NCBI GenBank assembly: GCA_028279275.1
Contig: JANQOB010000006.1
Location: 1 to 64,000 of the forward strand
Origin: Gammaproteobacteria bacterium
GTDB lineage: Bacteria > Pseudomonadota > Gammaproteobacteria > UBA4575
Direction: 5' to 3'
Length of the DNA stretch: 64,000 nucleotides
Shown here: positions 17,232 to 32,415 of the stretch, one piece after another
Position numbering within the stretch: the stretch's first letter is position 1
How the letters are laid out: every line of letters starts with the position of its first letter
Translations under genes and position numbers: made by a program
Notes under the pieces: model-generated
Seen by the model: only the letters and a program-made list of their open reading frames with translations
What the model was told of the DNA's origin: nothing
Database searches by the model: none

Positions 17232-18725
17232 ATGACCTCAAACCGTGTCATCGTCATTGGTGCAGGGATTGGTGGCCTCGTCGCCGCAGCAATATTGTCA
17301 CACCAAGGCTATGAGGTAATCGTCTTGGAACGAGCCAGTACGATTGGCGGCAAAATCAGACAAATCCACATTAATGGTAGACCCATTGATGCCGGTCCTA
17401 CGGTCTTCACAATGCGTAACATTTTTGAGGGAATTTTTGCTGCAGCTGGCTCTCAGCTCGATCATCATCTTTCACTGCAGCCTCTCCATACACTCGCAAG
17501 ACATTATTGGAATGAAGAACAGCGTCTAGATTTATTTGCAGACAAACATCAATCTGCTGATGCTATCAGCACATTTTCAAGTCCTAGTGAAGGCAGGAAT
17601 TACTTAGCTTTTTGCCAGCAAACAGAAAAAATTTTTAATGTATTACATAAGTCATACATTACTGCATCACGACCCACACTCTTAGAATTGGTTACCCGTA
17701 TTGGATTTAAAAATTTTAACAAACTGTTTGATATAAAACCCTTTAGTAAAATGTATGCAAGCCTGAGCTCGCAGTTTAAAGATAAACGTTTACGTCAGTT
17801 ATTCGGTCGTTATTCAACTTACTGCGGATCCTCCCCCTATATGTCTCCTGCTACACTGCTATTAATTGCTCATGTAGAACAAAGCGGAGTATGGTCTATT
17901 GATGGCGGGATGCATCAGTTAGTTAAAGCACTACATAATGTGGCAATTGCAAATGGTGCGAAATTTTATTTTGATCAAGAAGTTCAAGAGATTAATTTAA
18001 AATATGACCGTGTGAGTAGTGTAACTAGTAAAACTGAGGAAAATTTTGAGTGCGAAAAAATTATATGCAATACGGATCTCAATGCATTGGCAAGTGGTTT
18101 ATTAGGCTCGAACGTTTCCAATGTAATCAAACCATCAAAAAACAAAGTTAACTCATTATCGGCTATAACATGGTGCAGTAATGCTACAAAAATAAATTTT
18201 CCTTTAAGTATGCACAATGTATTTTTTTCAAACAATTATGAACAGGAATTTAACGATTTATTTAAATACAAAAAAACAACTGATCAACCTACAGTATATA
18301 TTTGTGCTCAAGATCGAATAGGAAAAAATGATAGAGATAACCAAAATGTAGAACGCTTGTTTTGTTTGATCAATGCTCCACCCAATGGCGAAAAACACCA
18401 ATACACAAAGCAAGAGATAAAAAAATGCTCAATGCAAATGAATGAGACATTTAAAAGATGTGGTTTTGAATTCGATATTAATCAACATAACGCAGTAGCA
18501 ACTTCGCCTAGTGATTTTGCAAACTTATTTCCCGCAACAAATGGTGCGCTCTATGGCCAAGCAACACATGGATGGCAAGCTTCCTTCCAACGTCCGGGAT
18601 CACGAAGCGTAATCCCTGGATTATATCTAGCGGGCGGGAGTGTGCACCCAGGACCTGGTATACCTATGGCTGCAACATCAGGTTTGCTCGCTGCAAATAG
18701 CCTAATCAATGATGATGTTCGATAG
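17232..18725 (+). CDS. crtD: carotenoid 3,4-desaturase (methoxyneurosporene-type)
   Basis: 497 residues, CrtI-type flavoprotein. The N-terminal FAD motif is VIVIGAGIGGLVAAAILS with RASTIGGKIRQ following. The C-terminal family block is YLAGGSVHPGPGIPMAATSG. It introduces the 3,4 double bond of methoxylated carotenoids. Identification as CrtD rather than CrtI rests on adjacency to crtC, crtE and crtF and on a separate crtI at 50.8 kb. It overlaps crtC by 17 nt. Confidence 0.9.
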   Translation: MTSNRVIVIGAGIGGLVAAAILSHQGYEVIVLERASTIGGKIRQIHINGRPIDAGPTVFTMRNIFEGIFAAAGSQLDHHLSLQPLHTLARHYWNEEQRLDLFADKHQSADAISTFSSPSEGRNYLAFCQQTEKIFNVLHKSYITASRPTLLELVTRIGFKNFNKLFDIKPFSKMYASLSSQFKDKRLRQLFGRYSTYCGSSPYMSPATLLLIAHVEQSGVWSIDGGMHQLVKALHNVAIANGAKFYFDQEVQEINLKYDRVSSVTSKTEENFECEKIICNTDLNALASGLLGSNVSNVIKPSKNKVNSLSAITWCSNATKINFPLSMHNVFFSNNYEQEFNDLFKYKKTTDQPTVYICAQDRIGKNDRDNQNVERLFCLINAPPNGEKHQYTKQEIKKCSMQMNETFKRCGFEFDINQHNAVATSPSDFANLFPATNGALYGQATHGWQASFQRPGSRSVIPGLYLAGGSVHPGPGIPMAATSGLLAANSLINDDVR

Positions 18726-19647
18726 AAATGTTCCGTCAGGTGGTTATGCATGGTGGTACGTAGATGCAATTAGCGAGAATGCAGATTTTGGTATTACTTT
18801 AATCGCTTTTGTAGGTAGTGTATTTTCTCCCTACTATTTTCGAGCTCGAAAAAAAAATGCTGCTACAAATCCAGATAATTACTGCGCACTTAATATCGCT
18901 TTTCATGAAAATCAAAAAAAATATTGGTGTATGACAGAAAGGAGTGCAAAGCATGTCTATCGAAGTTCTGAAATTTTTGAGATGGCAAACAGTTCTATTA
19001 CATGGAATGGGAGTTACTTAGAATTTAAAATTCAAGAATATACCGTTCCTTTACCTTCAAAAGTGAGTGGTGTGGTGCGCGTACATCCACATTACATCAA
19101 CACAAATAATTATTTCCTAGAAGATTCCCAAAAGCATGCATGGTGCCCTATAGCACCTTGCTCACATGTGGAAGTTGAAATGCAACGGCCTAATTTCCAA
19201 TGGCATGCAACTGGTTACTTTGATTCAAATTGGGGCGCAGAACCTCTAGAAAATGGATTCAGAAGTTGGAACTGGTCATGTACAAAAATGAATGAAGAAG
19301 AGCGGGTCATTCAATACCACACTGTAAATAGGAATAACACAAACACAGACTTAGGTTTTCATTTTGCATCCGACGGGAAAATTACAGCTCGTGAACAACA
19401 GATTGCAAAAATACTACCTGAAACTAAAATATGGAGAGTTCCTCGCAAAGCATACGTCGAAGATGATCGAAATGTGAATGTATTAAAAACACTTGAAGAT
19501 ACGCCTTTTTACTCAAGATCAGTTTTGAATTCTGAAACTCAAGACAAATCCATTTTGACTATACATGAGTCGCTTGAGCTAGATCGATTTAAAAAACCAC
19601 TTACTCAGTTCATGTTGCCATTTAGAATGCCACGGCAGCTATTGTAA
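18709..19647 (+). CDS. crtC: acyclic carotenoid 1,2-hydratase
   Basis: 312 residues. CrtC-family blocks are evident: GGYAWWYVDAISENADFG, GSVFSPYYF, WCPIAPCSHVEV, and the C-terminal LPFRMPRQ. It adds water to the psi end of neurosporene or lycopene derivatives, upstream of CrtD and CrtF. Three consecutive ATG codons at the start lie within the crtD end; which is used is unclear. Confidence 0.93.
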   Translation: MMMFDRNVPSGGYAWWYVDAISENADFGITLIAFVGSVFSPYYFRARKKNAATNPDNYCALNIAFHENQKKYWCMTERSAKHVYRSSEIFEMANSSITWNGSYLEFKIQEYTVPLPSKVSGVVRVHPHYINTNNYFLEDSQKHAWCPIAPCSHVEVEMQRPNFQWHATGYFDSNWGAEPLENGFRSWNWSCTKMNEEERVIQYHTVNRNNTNTDLGFHFASDGKITAREQQIAKILPETKIWRVPRKAYVEDDRNVNVLKTLEDTPFYSRSVLNSETQDKSILTIHESLELDRFKKPLTQFMLPFRMPRQLL

Positions 19648-19663
19648 AAGTTACTAGCTTTTA

Positions 19664-20902
19664 TCAAGTGCCTTGTTGGGTGAGTTGTTTAACTTGCACC
19701 TGAGCAATATCCAGGTAAACAGGGGTAATTTCTGAAATGACTGAATGTTGACGTGTTAGATCGGGATTACAGGCCAGCTCAATAATTTTATCGCGTTTTT
19801 CCAAATCTTCATTATCGAGACGCAATCCACCTTGTATCGGTAATGTCTTTTGCTGAAGTGAATCTGTCCAATTTTTCAAATCTACCGAATTTTGCACACA
19901 TAGACCGTTTATTTCGCTAGATGCATTTACGCCGAAACCAATCAGATTTTTTGCCGGATTTAATGTATACCCAATCCAGTTACGTCTTAGTTGTTTATTA
20001 TTTTTTGCATGCACAAGTGGGCTATCCTGTTTTGCAAAACATTCAAGACCAATCCAGCTATAGCCAGCCCCTGACAAGCCTTCAACGATTTCATTAAAAA
20101 TCTCGAGCTTTTCAATTCTTGTTGGGATGGTAGCAGTATCGATTGCAATTTGATGAGGGAGATACGTAGTGCGTCGCACATATGAAAAACAATCTATGCG
20201 GTCCGGTGCAAGTACTGTTATTTTGTTGATGGTATCTTTTATGCTCTCAAGTGTTTGACCTGGAAGTCCATACATTAAATCGGTACTGATGGTTTCAAAG
20301 CCTGCTTGCCGCGCTGTTTCAAATACATCTTGTAACATTTCAAAAGAATGTACCCGCCCGATAGCGTTTTGCACGTCTATATTGACATCACGTACCCCAA
20401 AATTAATTCTTTTTATACCCAGCCCTTGCAATAAATCTAGTTGTATTTTAGAAGCTCTTTTAGGGTGCGCTTCTATGGAAGTTTCTGTTTCCTGATCAAT
20501 TTCAAAATGTTCATGCATGATGTCCATAAGATGAGCAAGCTGAGGCTCACTTAAATAATTTGGCGTGCCACCACCAATATGAAGTTGCTTTAAATGTATA
20601 TTCGAACCGATGTATTCCGAGATTAAGCCAACTTCTGTGTTTAAGTTATCAAGGTATTCATCGATGACACCCGGATCTTGTGTAATTGTTGAATTACGTT
20701 CACAGTTTAGACATCGAACTGGACAAAAGGGTAAGTGAACATACGCAGCAAGACTCGCACCCGCTTGCGAATGCAGCTTGGATAGCTCATCTCGATAATG
20801 AATTGCAGATTGGGTGGAAGAACCTGCAAACGATATCTTATCTGCTGAGTAAGAACCTAAATGGTTGTAGCGCTCAACTAACTTTTCAGGAATACCATTC
20901 AT
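19664..20902 (-). CDS. hemN: oxygen-independent coproporphyrinogen III oxidase-like radical SAM protein
   Basis: 412 residues from the ATG at 20902, chosen because AAGGA lies about 5 nt before it (two in-frame Met codons lie upstream). The radical-SAM site is YVHLPFCPVRCLNCERN, C-x3-C-x2-C, with HIGGGTPNYLS and TDLMYGLPGQTLES matching HemN. In E. coli HemN the block LPGQ/VQDFN and a longer C-terminal domain are present; here VQDFN reads VRDVN and the protein ends about 40 residues earlier. It probably converts coproporphyrinogen III to protoporphyrinogen IX for the pigment pathway. It is convergent with crtC. Confidence 0.8.
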   Translation of the reverse strand: MNGIPEKLVERYNHLGSYSADKISFAGSSTQSAIHYRDELSKLHSQAGASLAAYVHLPFCPVRCLNCERNSTITQDPGVIDEYLDNLNTEVGLISEYIGSNIHLKQLHIGGGTPNYLSEPQLAHLMDIMHEHFEIDQETETSIEAHPKRASKIQLDLLQGLGIKRINFGVRDVNIDVQNAIGRVHSFEMLQDVFETARQAGFETISTDLMYGLPGQTLESIKDTINKITVLAPDRIDCFSYVRRTTYLPHQIAIDTATIPTRIEKLEIFNEIVEGLSGAGYSWIGLECFAKQDSPLVHAKNNKQLRRNWIGYTLNPAKNLIGFGVNASSEINGLCVQNSVDLKNWTDSLQQKTLPIQGGLRLDNEDLEKRDKIIELACNPDLTRQHSVISEITPVYLDIAQVQVKQLTQQGT

Positions 20903-21223
20903 TATGTCCTTGGACATCTGACATAACCCCTGCACTTAACGCAATTTTATTTATCATTATTATGTTGATGCGATGAGTTGAGAGAGTATGTTTGTTAAGA
21001 ATCAGACAACTGCTCTCTTTCGCATCTTTATTTTTATTTTTAATCCTAGATATAAGTTGATTGAATAGAAACTTTATTTTTACTTATCAGCGAACAATAG
21101 TGTCTATTTTATTTTACGTCAACATAAACTTTACATACATTATCAAACTAGATGTACATTCAATAACATACAACATAAAGTTGATTAATTTTTAAACTAT
21201 GCAACAAGGTTTAGGCACTTTAC
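20903..21223. other. intergenic region between hemN and puhE
   Basis: No gene seen in 321 bp. It contains an imperfect long hairpin (GATGCGA at 20967-20973 with TCGCATC at 21020-21026, plus an inner AGAGAG/CTCTCT stem) and one degenerate PpsR-like box, TGT-N12-ACG at 21101-21118, without a partner at 7-8 bp. The DNA is very AT-rich with several near-repeats of aacataaa. It presumably holds the hemN promoter and the 3' end of the puh operon. Confidence 0.45.
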
Positions 21224-22057
21224 TTATTGTGAATAAATCTTTTTATCTGCAGTTTGGTTGATATCATTTACTCGCAACCCTTTATCAGAACAAGTCATTT
21301 TTTTGGCATTCATCGCCCATTTCCATAAAAACGAATCATTAATCGGTAACAATAAAAACCAATGCTCTAAAATCGCTAAAGCCAATAATGTTGCAACTAA
21401 CGTATACGCAGTCACTTCAATGTTTGTGACAGTTGGAGAATTTGCGGCCAAAATAATTACAGCAAGAATAAAACTAGCAATGGTGATGGAAACCGGGAAT
21501 AAAAAGTTGATTGATTTCTGCTTCGTGTAACTGGCGATGTACTCCAACCGTTTCGGTATCCATTCTTTATGTAAGTTGGATACGCCCAAAAATATATTTA
21601 GTTTTGTGCTCCAACGCATTAGCCAAAGAATAACAAATGTCCACATACCCACTTTGTTTGGCAGATTCCAGGTTGTATAGACAATCATCAAGCCTAGAAA
21701 TATAACGAGTAATTCATGGTGGATACTCGTTTTAATTGCCAGAACAAAACGTTGCCAATTGGTTGCGCCCTGTGGACATGGTTTTTTTCGAGTGCCAGTG
21801 ATGAAACCCATAAAGTAGCTCATTTCACACCATGCCCAAATTGTGAGTGCATATCCAAATGCTAAGTAAGTGTGAACTTGGCTAAGTTGCTGAGAACTCT
21901 TAAGCAAGCCATAAATACAGAAAATCCCTAATAGAGTCGCAATGATAAATACTCTCGAACGCACATGGTTTGCTTGTCTATTTAATATTAAAACGATACC
22001 CGTACTTAACCACCAAGCTAATAAAGTGAACAAAACCGGTAACCAGAAATTTTCCAT
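21224..22057 (-). CDS. puhE: PuhE, photosynthetic complex assembly membrane protein
   Basis: 277 residues, about seven membrane segments, starting MENFWLPVLFTLLAWWLSTG. The block GALLxxY is not seen, but YFMGFITGTRKKPCP and the two-part helical pattern match PuhE. PuhE modulates bacteriochlorophyll synthesis and reaction-centre assembly. It is the last gene of the bchF-to-puhE operon. Confidence 0.88.
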   Translation of the reverse strand: MENFWLPVLFTLLAWWLSTGIVLILNRQANHVRSRVFIIATLLGIFCIYGLLKSSQQLSQVHTYLAFGYALTIWAWCEMSYFMGFITGTRKKPCPQGATNWQRFVLAIKTSIHHELLVIFLGLMIVYTTWNLPNKVGMWTFVILWLMRWSTKLNIFLGVSNLHKEWIPKRLEYIASYTKQKSINFLFPVSITIASFILAVIILAANSPTVTNIEVTAYTLVATLLALAILEHWFLLLPINDSFLWKWAMNAKKMTCSDKGLRVNDINQTADKKIYSQ

Positions 22058-22107
22058 TAGTATTACTCTTCGTTATTGAACTAATTCCATTTAAAACTAC
22101 TTTTTAG

Positions 22108-22590
22108 TCATTCTGTAGATTGAAACGTATCGTTTTGTTTTTGATACAAGAGTTGTGCGAACGATTTTACATTTGAATGTCCGAAGGCATTGATGTTAAT
22201 TTCTCGTTTTGTCGCCAAGTCTTGCAAAATCAAATGCCCATTTACGGCTTTAGCCAGTCTAAAAGGTTCCTCGTCACCTAGTTGCTGACTTTTACGTTCG
22301 CGTACCAAGCCACGCAATACACCTCGTATAAAATTTTCTGTCCCCGGAGCAATTTCAAGAATAATTCTGCTGTCATTTGCATCAAATACATGCACCAATC
22401 CACCTGAAATATCTTTGAATATTAAATCGCGGTATGTGACTTCAGAAATATCCTCTGCAAGATAAGATGCAGAGTTACCACCAGCAACAAACCTTGAGTA
22501 AGTAACCAGTACTAAAGTTAACAACAATAGCGATCCAACAGCGATTAATGCTCCTTTGGGAATCGGTTGTTCATGAAACGTATCACTCAT
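22108..22590 (-). CDS. puhC: PuhC, photosynthetic complex assembly protein
   Basis: 160 residues with one N-terminal membrane helix (GALIAVGSLLLLTLVLVTYSR) and a periplasmic domain containing RDLIFKDISGGLVHVFDAND and IRGVLRGLVRERK, the typical PuhC pattern (FxGVLRGLxRxR). It is required for efficient reaction-centre/LH1 formation. It lies 26 nt after puhB. Confidence 0.92.
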   Translation of the reverse strand: MSDTFHEQPIPKGALIAVGSLLLLTLVLVTYSRFVAGGNSASYLAEDISEVTYRDLIFKDISGGLVHVFDANDSRIILEIAPGTENFIRGVLRGLVRERKSQQLGDEEPFRLAKAVNGHLILQDLATKREININAFGHSNVKSFAQLLYQKQNDTFQSTE

Positions 22591-22616
22591 AATTCTAGTC
22601 TTCTATACCTCGACAG

Positions 22617-23294
22617 CTATGTTCCTAATAGTTCACCCGGATCACTTTCCAATGCCTCATCTTTTTGAAACGCTCGATGTGAGTAACTTTCATCGAAAGT
22701 ATCCTGTAATTTAGTTTCTACATTCACCGCAGACGCAATAATTTTTGCAACATGTTGGCCATTCGGAACATTTCTCATCATTGGTTGTACTTTGGTGAAA
22801 TGTAAAGGTCTTACATTTGGCCACAACAATAGATAAGAAACTCTTTCAGAAGTTTTTAGAGAAAGTGGGATATCTCCACTACCATCAGAGTGTAACTTTA
22901 GATCAGCTTGATTTACCTTTTGCCATGGAAAATTCACTATCATAGGAAAGGCAACCCCAAATCGAATGACCAGTCTTGAACTGGTAACCGTATATACAGT
23001 CGAACGACTGTACAGCCGAGCGAGTAACAATAAAATGCAAATCGTAACCGCAGCTAGCAAGCTCATCCATGCAATACCATTTAACACCAATAAATAAGAC
23101 TGTTGGGTTAATACACCATAGATTGCTTGTATCGAAATCAACAAAGCGAAGTAAAAAAAGATTTTTCTAACGTGAAAAACATGTTTTGCAAAACTTTTCC
23201 AATGCGGAGTTCCTTGCCAAAGTAGTTTTTCACCTGCGGGTAATGCACCAGGTAACCCGTGAATGGGCTCTGATTCGTATTCTGTAATACTCAT
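22617..23294 (-). CDS. puhB: PuhB, photosynthetic complex assembly protein
   Basis: 225 residues. The N-terminus contains EPIHGLPGALPAGEKLLWQG, a clear PuhB signature, then two or three membrane helices and a bPH2-like (YdbT/PH) domain, VYTVTSSRLVIRFG. PuhB is a dimeric reaction-centre assembly factor. It lies 10 nt after puhA. Confidence 0.94.
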   Translation of the reverse strand: MSITEYESEPIHGLPGALPAGEKLLWQGTPHWKSFAKHVFHVRKIFFYFALLISIQAIYGVLTQQSYLLVLNGIAWMSLLAAVTICILLLLARLYSRSTVYTVTSSRLVIRFGVAFPMIVNFPWQKVNQADLKLHSDGSGDIPLSLKTSERVSYLLLWPNVRPLHFTKVQPMMRNVPNGQHVAKIIASAVNVETKLQDTFDESYSHRAFQKDEALESDPGELLGT

Positions 23295-23304
23295 AATAGT
23301 AGTC

Positions 23305-24075
23305 TCATAATAAAGGTTCTAGCCGATCAGGAGTCGCGTAAAGTGTTCCGCCACCATAATAAGCAGTGACTTTATCTTCTTCTAATAATGTAATTTGATC
23401 TGGGTTTGAAAGTTTTGGTACATCATTAAATTGTGAGCCCAATATAGAGTTCACTTTTATAGGTTGACCTCTTTTACATGAGCTCACGAAATTAATGGGT
23501 AACATTACTTGTCTTTCATTGACTTCTAATTCCAAATAACGAATTTGTGGCTCACTGCGATCCACCCAAACATCTGTCACTTTTCCAGCAAATTCCCCAT
23601 CAGCACCTAATACACTTACACCGCGTGGGTCTGGATCTTTTTCTTCGATAGAAAAATCTGTGGCAACGCGCATGGGAACAATTTTCGCCTCTCCATGCAG
23701 GGTAATGTCAGGCACATTTGGCCGATTGCTCGCATATGCCGCAGGGCCTACACCGTCAACCATAGGATTACCTGTTGGATGCATGGGCGCGCCTGGCCAG
23801 GGTTCCACTGGATGTGCGGCAACATCTCTCTCAGGTAAATCAACCCTTGGAGCTATTTGTGTACCACCGTCATGAGGGCGTATAAATTGTTTTCTTGTAG
23901 GTAAGTCAGGGTAACCAACAACTTTTATTCTTCTTTTTCTGTCTGTTTCAAGTGGATAACCTTCACGCTTGTCTTCGCGTCTTAAATATAGAATTAACCC
24001 TGCAAAAAATATCCAAAATGCATACAGTACGACCTGCGCGACATCTATGTAATCTGTAATTGCACCTATTTCCAT
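23305..24075 (-). CDS. puhA: photosynthetic reaction centre H subunit
   Basis: 256 residues from ATG at 24075, preceded by GGAGG at 8 nt; an upstream Met at 24090 would place that Shine-Dalgarno inside the gene. The start [20 protein letters not shown] leads into the single membrane helix. The cytoplasmic PRC-barrel domain includes [21 protein letters not shown]. It caps the L-M core and shapes the QB proton path. Confidence 0.95.
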   Translation of the reverse strand: MEIGAITDYIDVAQVVLYAFWIFFAGLILYLRREDKREGYPLETDRKRRIKVVGYPDLPTRKQFIRPHDGGTQIAPRVDLPERDVAAHPVEPWPGAPMHPTGNPMVDGVGPAAYASNRPNVPDITLHGEAKIVPMRVATDFSIEEKDPDPRGVSVLGADGEFAGKVTDVWVDRSEPQIRYLELEVNERQVMLPINFVSSCKRGQPIKVNSILGSQFNDVPKLSNPDQITLLEEDKVTAYYGGGTLYATPDRLEPLL

Positions 24076-24094
24076 TATGTTTTCCTCCAAATTT

Positions 24095-25549
24095 CTAACT
24101 TGGGAACCCAGCTAACCCAAATGATGAAGACTGAGATGATTGTGTAAAGTTTGATGATTTAACCAAAGGACCAATTGCGGCTAATGTTGCAAACAATAAT
24201 AATATTTCAATAACGTACACGACCCCATAACCTGTTACTGGACTATTCATTACTTCACCAAATAAACCGTTCATTGCAAGTTGTGATGAGATGTCCCGAA
24301 TAGCACCGCCCAAAGCAATTCCAATTCCTGCCGCAGTTGCCTGAACCGCTCCCCAGGCACCCAAAGCGATACCACTTTGAATCGTTTGCTTGGATTGATT
24401 TTGTTGCCCGGTCATACTCATGGCATAGATCAGTGTGCCAACTGCGAATAGCCCTCCTCCAAAACCAATCAACGCAGTGCCAATATAAAAAAGCACAAGT
24501 AATTCTAAAGGTGCCGCAAACAACACGGCTGCAAATGCAAATACGCCAACCACACTTCCTAAGCCTGCTAAACGAGCAGGGTCAGCATTGTGATTTAATT
24601 TATAAGAAGCAAACAACAGTGCAAATAATGTTCCTGTCGTAAGAATAGCAGTGAGCAACGTAGTTGAGCTCACAGACATCGCAAGAATTTCTCCACCATA
24701 AGGCTCAAGTAAAATATCTTGCATACTGAACCCTGCAGTTCCTAAACCAACAACGATTAATAAACGCATTGCACGACTTGATTGACTAAACTGCTGCCAT
24801 GACTGAGAAAATGTTGGGCGCACAAGTGTAGGCGAAGTAACTTTAGGATCCCTGCTCTCTTGTTGCCAAAGCGCAAAACAATTGAAAACAATTGTTGCAA
24901 TCGCTGCACCTTGAATCACCTGTATTAAGCGCAATGCACTAAAGTTTTCCAGTAAAAATGAAAATAGAATAGAGCTTCCAACCATACCTAAAAGAAGCAT
25001 TACATATAGAAGCGCAACCACTCGGGGTCGCTTAGATTCAGGTGCAATATCGGTTGCAAGTGCTAATCCGGCAGTTTGAGTTGTATGCATGCCAATTCCG
25101 ACTAGCAAAAATGCAATTGCTGCGCCGAAATAACTAAAGCCATACGGTAAATCTGTTTTATCCGCTAACACTAATAATGCAAACGGCATAATCGCTAATC
25201 CACCAAATTGTAATAACGTACCCATCCAGATATAGGGCACACGACGCCAACCTAAAAAGGATTTATGGTAATCAGAGCGGTGACCGATTAACGCTCTAAA
25301 AGGCGCAAATAATAGAGGCAAGGAAACCATTAGGGATACCAACCAAACCGGCACATCTAGTTCAACAACCATGACACGGTTGATTGTTCCATTAAGTAAA
25401 ACAATCACCATGCCTACACTGATCTGGAATAATGCAAGCCTTAACAAACGGCCAATCGGTAATTCAGTCGTTGCTGCATCAGCAAAAGGCAAAAATTTAG
25501 GTCCTAAAGCAATCCACTCTTCAGCAATAAATCTAGTGACGCGATTCAT
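24095..25549 (-). CDS. lhaA: LhaA, LH1 assembly protein (BCH_MFS family)
   Basis: 484 residues, about 12 membrane segments, paralogous to PucC (1211-2659) and Bch2 (36962-38329). [16 protein letters not shown] is the shared family block. Its position between bchM and puhA is the classical lhaA (orf1696) location, so an LH1-assembly role is inferred. It overlaps bchM by 4 nt. Confidence 0.93.
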   Translation of the reverse strand: MNRVTRFIAEEWIALGPKFLPFADAATTELPIGRLLRLALFQISVGMVIVLLNGTINRVMVVELDVPVWLVSLMVSLPLLFAPFRALIGHRSDYHKSFLGWRRVPYIWMGTLLQFGGLAIMPFALLVLADKTDLPYGFSYFGAAIAFLLVGIGMHTTQTAGLALATDIAPESKRPRVVALLYVMLLLGMVGSSILFSFLLENFSALRLIQVIQGAAIATIVFNCFALWQQESRDPKVTSPTLVRPTFSQSWQQFSQSSRAMRLLIVVGLGTAGFSMQDILLEPYGGEILAMSVSSTTLLTAILTTGTLFALLFASYKLNHNADPARLAGLGSVVGVFAFAAVLFAAPLELLVLFYIGTALIGFGGGLFAVGTLIYAMSMTGQQNQSKQTIQSGIALGAWGAVQATAAGIGIALGGAIRDISSQLAMNGLFGEVMNSPVTGYGVVYVIEILLLFATLAAIGPLVKSSNFTQSSQSSSFGLAGFPS

Positions 25550-26246
25550 CTGTGCTTCAATTCCATCGCTTGCGAAGTGTAAAAGCCACTTTTAATACGC
25601 AAGGTTTTACCTATTTCCCAGTCTGTCAATTTCTCTTCCTTAGCTATCATTTGTCTAAGTTTTCTCTCGTTAACCGGAACAATGGAAGGTGCACGATTGC
25701 TTCGAGGGAATAACCTTCCAACTGCGTGCATCATTTGCAAAGGCAAGGTACTCGGTGCGAAAGTAAAAATAATGGACTGACGACAATGCGAAGATAAACG
25801 GACCAGTGTTTTAATTACATCATTAATGTTGTAATGAATTAAAGAGTCCATACAAACAATATGATCAAACTCGGATTGTTGAGCTTCTGACATATCCCCA
25901 ACAACTAATTCAATACTTCCCTGAGTTAAATTTTCAGGTAAGCGTTTTCTAGCAACTTCAATCAACTTTGGTGAAAGATCAGCACCAATGACATCTGCAC
26001 CACGCATGGCCGCTTCGATACTTAATGCACCCGTGCCACATCCGGCATCAAGAATCTTTATATGTTCTAATTCCTCAGGCAACCACTCTAAAATAGTGTT
26101 CCTCATTCGGTCTCTACCGGCACGCACCGTACGGCGAATACGACTTACAGGAGCATCGGATGTTAATCTTGACCAAGCCTCAGCAGCAGTCTGGTCGAAA
26201 TACTCTTCTATTTCAGCACGACGCTGTTGGTACGTAAGTGAAGCCA

Positions 26247-26247
<1 letters not shown>
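25546..26247 (-). CDS. bchM: Mg-protoporphyrin IX O-methyltransferase
   Basis: 233 residues, SAM methyltransferase with the glycine loop ILDAGCGTGALSIEAAMRGA near residue 65 and the segment VVGDMSE. It methylates the 13-propionate before ring-E formation by AcsF. It overlaps both bchL and lhaA. Confidence 0.95.
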
Positions 26248-30838
<4,591 letters not shown>

Positions 30839-30845
30839 AAGTGGT

Positions 30846-32411
30846 TTAACGCGAAAAATGCGCTTTGGCCTCGTACAAAGTATCTAAACTGATCGAATCT
30901 AAACCGCTATCGAGGGCAAATTTTTCTGTATTTCGACGTGCCTTGCCGCGCACGAAAAAAGGTATTTTTCTCAGCTCTCGCTCAGCTTCTAGATCCCATA
31001 CAATTTCTTGATTAGTATTTTTAGCTATATCTTCTTCAGGTTGATTACTCAAGGTACCTTCTGCAGCTAAATGCGAAGGTGCAGCACTATCATTGAATTC
31101 AAAGTCCTCTCGAAACATCCCTAACAAATGTTCTTCTAATCCCATCATTAAAGGGTGCACCCAAGAATCAAAAATTACATTTGCACCTTCGAAACCCATC
31201 TGTGGAGAATAACGAGCTGGATAATCTTGCACATGTGCAGGGGTAGAAATAACGGCGCATGCCACACCAAGGCGTTTTGCAATATGCCTTTCCATCTGCG
31301 TGCCTAAAACAAGCTCTGGTCGCAATTCTGAAATTGCTTTTTCAACTTCTAAGTGATCATCAGTTATCAGAGCATCAAGCGAAAGTTCTTTTGCGACTTT
31401 TCTAACATCGCGTGCTTGTTCTCTTGAATAGCTTCCAATGCCTACGACATCAAAACCAAGTTCAAATTTAGCAATACGTGCTGCAGCAGTTGCATGGGTT
31501 GCATCTGCAAAAATAAATACTCTTTTTCCAGTTAAATAAGTAGAGTCGACAGATTTTGAATACCACGGCAAGCGAGAAGAATTATTTTGTATATATTCTT
31601 CAACATCAATTCCTGCTAACTGACCGACCTCGCGCAAAAAATCCGCCGTCGCACCAACACCTATAGGTATTGTTTTTACATAAGGTTGTTTAAATGTACG
31701 CTCTAACCAGGCACAAGTTGTGGCGGCTATTTCAGGATATAAACAAATATTAAAATCTGCTTCCGGAATTCGCAGCAAGTCTTCAGGTGACGCATTCAAT
31801 GGTGCAATAACATTGACCTCAACACCGATTGCACGCAATAAACTCGTAACCTCAACAACATCATCGCGACAACGAAACCCTAAAACGCTTGGTCCTAGCA
31901 GGTTGGCTTTCGGTTTTTTAAACTCAAGCTTATCTATACCTTCTTCTTTATCACCTGATTGTTCTTTTTGATGAATTAACAGTGCACGTACTAGATGGTA
32001 GAAGGTTTCACTTGCACCCCAGTTTTCTTTGCGTGAGTAAGCCGATAGTTCAAGCGGTACTACAGGAACCGGCAGACCTGCTCCTTCAGCTAAAGTCCCT
32101 GGTTGATCTTGCAGTAATTCAGCAGTACATGAATCCCCTACCAACATTACATCTGGTTTAAAACGTTGATAAGTTTTTTGTATTGCATCAGTGACCAGCT
32201 TTGCCGTATCGCTACCTAAATCTCTCGCTTGAAAAGTAGTATAAGTAACAGGTGGGCGCTTATTTTGTCTTTCAATCATTGTAAAAAGTAAATCTGCATA
32301 CGTATCACCTTGTGGTGCATGAAGTAAAAAATGCACATCTTTTAAAGATGTCGCGACACGCATCGCTCCAACATGTGGTGGTCCTTCATATGTCCATACG
32401 GTTAACTGCAT
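30846..32411 (-). CDS. bchB: light-independent protochlorophyllide reductase subunit B
   Basis: 521 residues, starting [20 protein letters not shown], the standard ChlB/BchB N-terminus with the cluster-ligand Asp region [18 protein letters not shown]. The C-terminal small domain ([16 protein letters not shown]) is also typical. With BchN it reduces ring D of protochlorophyllide in the dark. Confidence 0.97.
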   Translation of the reverse strand: MQLTVWTYEGPPHVGAMRVATSLKDVHFLLHAPQGDTYADLLFTMIERQNKRPPVTYTTFQARDLGSDTAKLVTDAIQKTYQRFKPDVMLVGDSCTAELLQDQPGTLAEGAGLPVPVVPLELSAYSRKENWGASETFYHLVRALLIHQKEQSGDKEEGIDKLEFKKPKANLLGPSVLGFRCRDDVVEVTSLLRAIGVEVNVIAPLNASPEDLLRIPEADFNICLYPEIAATTCAWLERTFKQPYVKTIPIGVGATADFLREVGQLAGIDVEEYIQNNSSRLPWYSKSVDSTYLTGKRVFIFADATHATAAARIAKFELGFDVVGIGSYSREQARDVRKVAKELSLDALITDDHLEVEKAISELRPELVLGTQMERHIAKRLGVACAVISTPAHVQDYPARYSPQMGFEGANVIFDSWVHPLMMGLEEHLLGMFREDFEFNDSAAPSHLAAEGTLSNQPEEDIAKNTNQEIVWDLEAERELRKIPFFVRGKARRNTEKFALDSGLDSISLDTLYEAKAHFSR

Positions 32412-32415
32412 ACCA

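Noticed and set aside
21101-21118. PpsR-like box TGT-N12-ACG upstream of hemN
   Set aside because: One mismatch, no second box at 7-8 bp, and AT-rich context; kept only as a remark in the intergenic entry.
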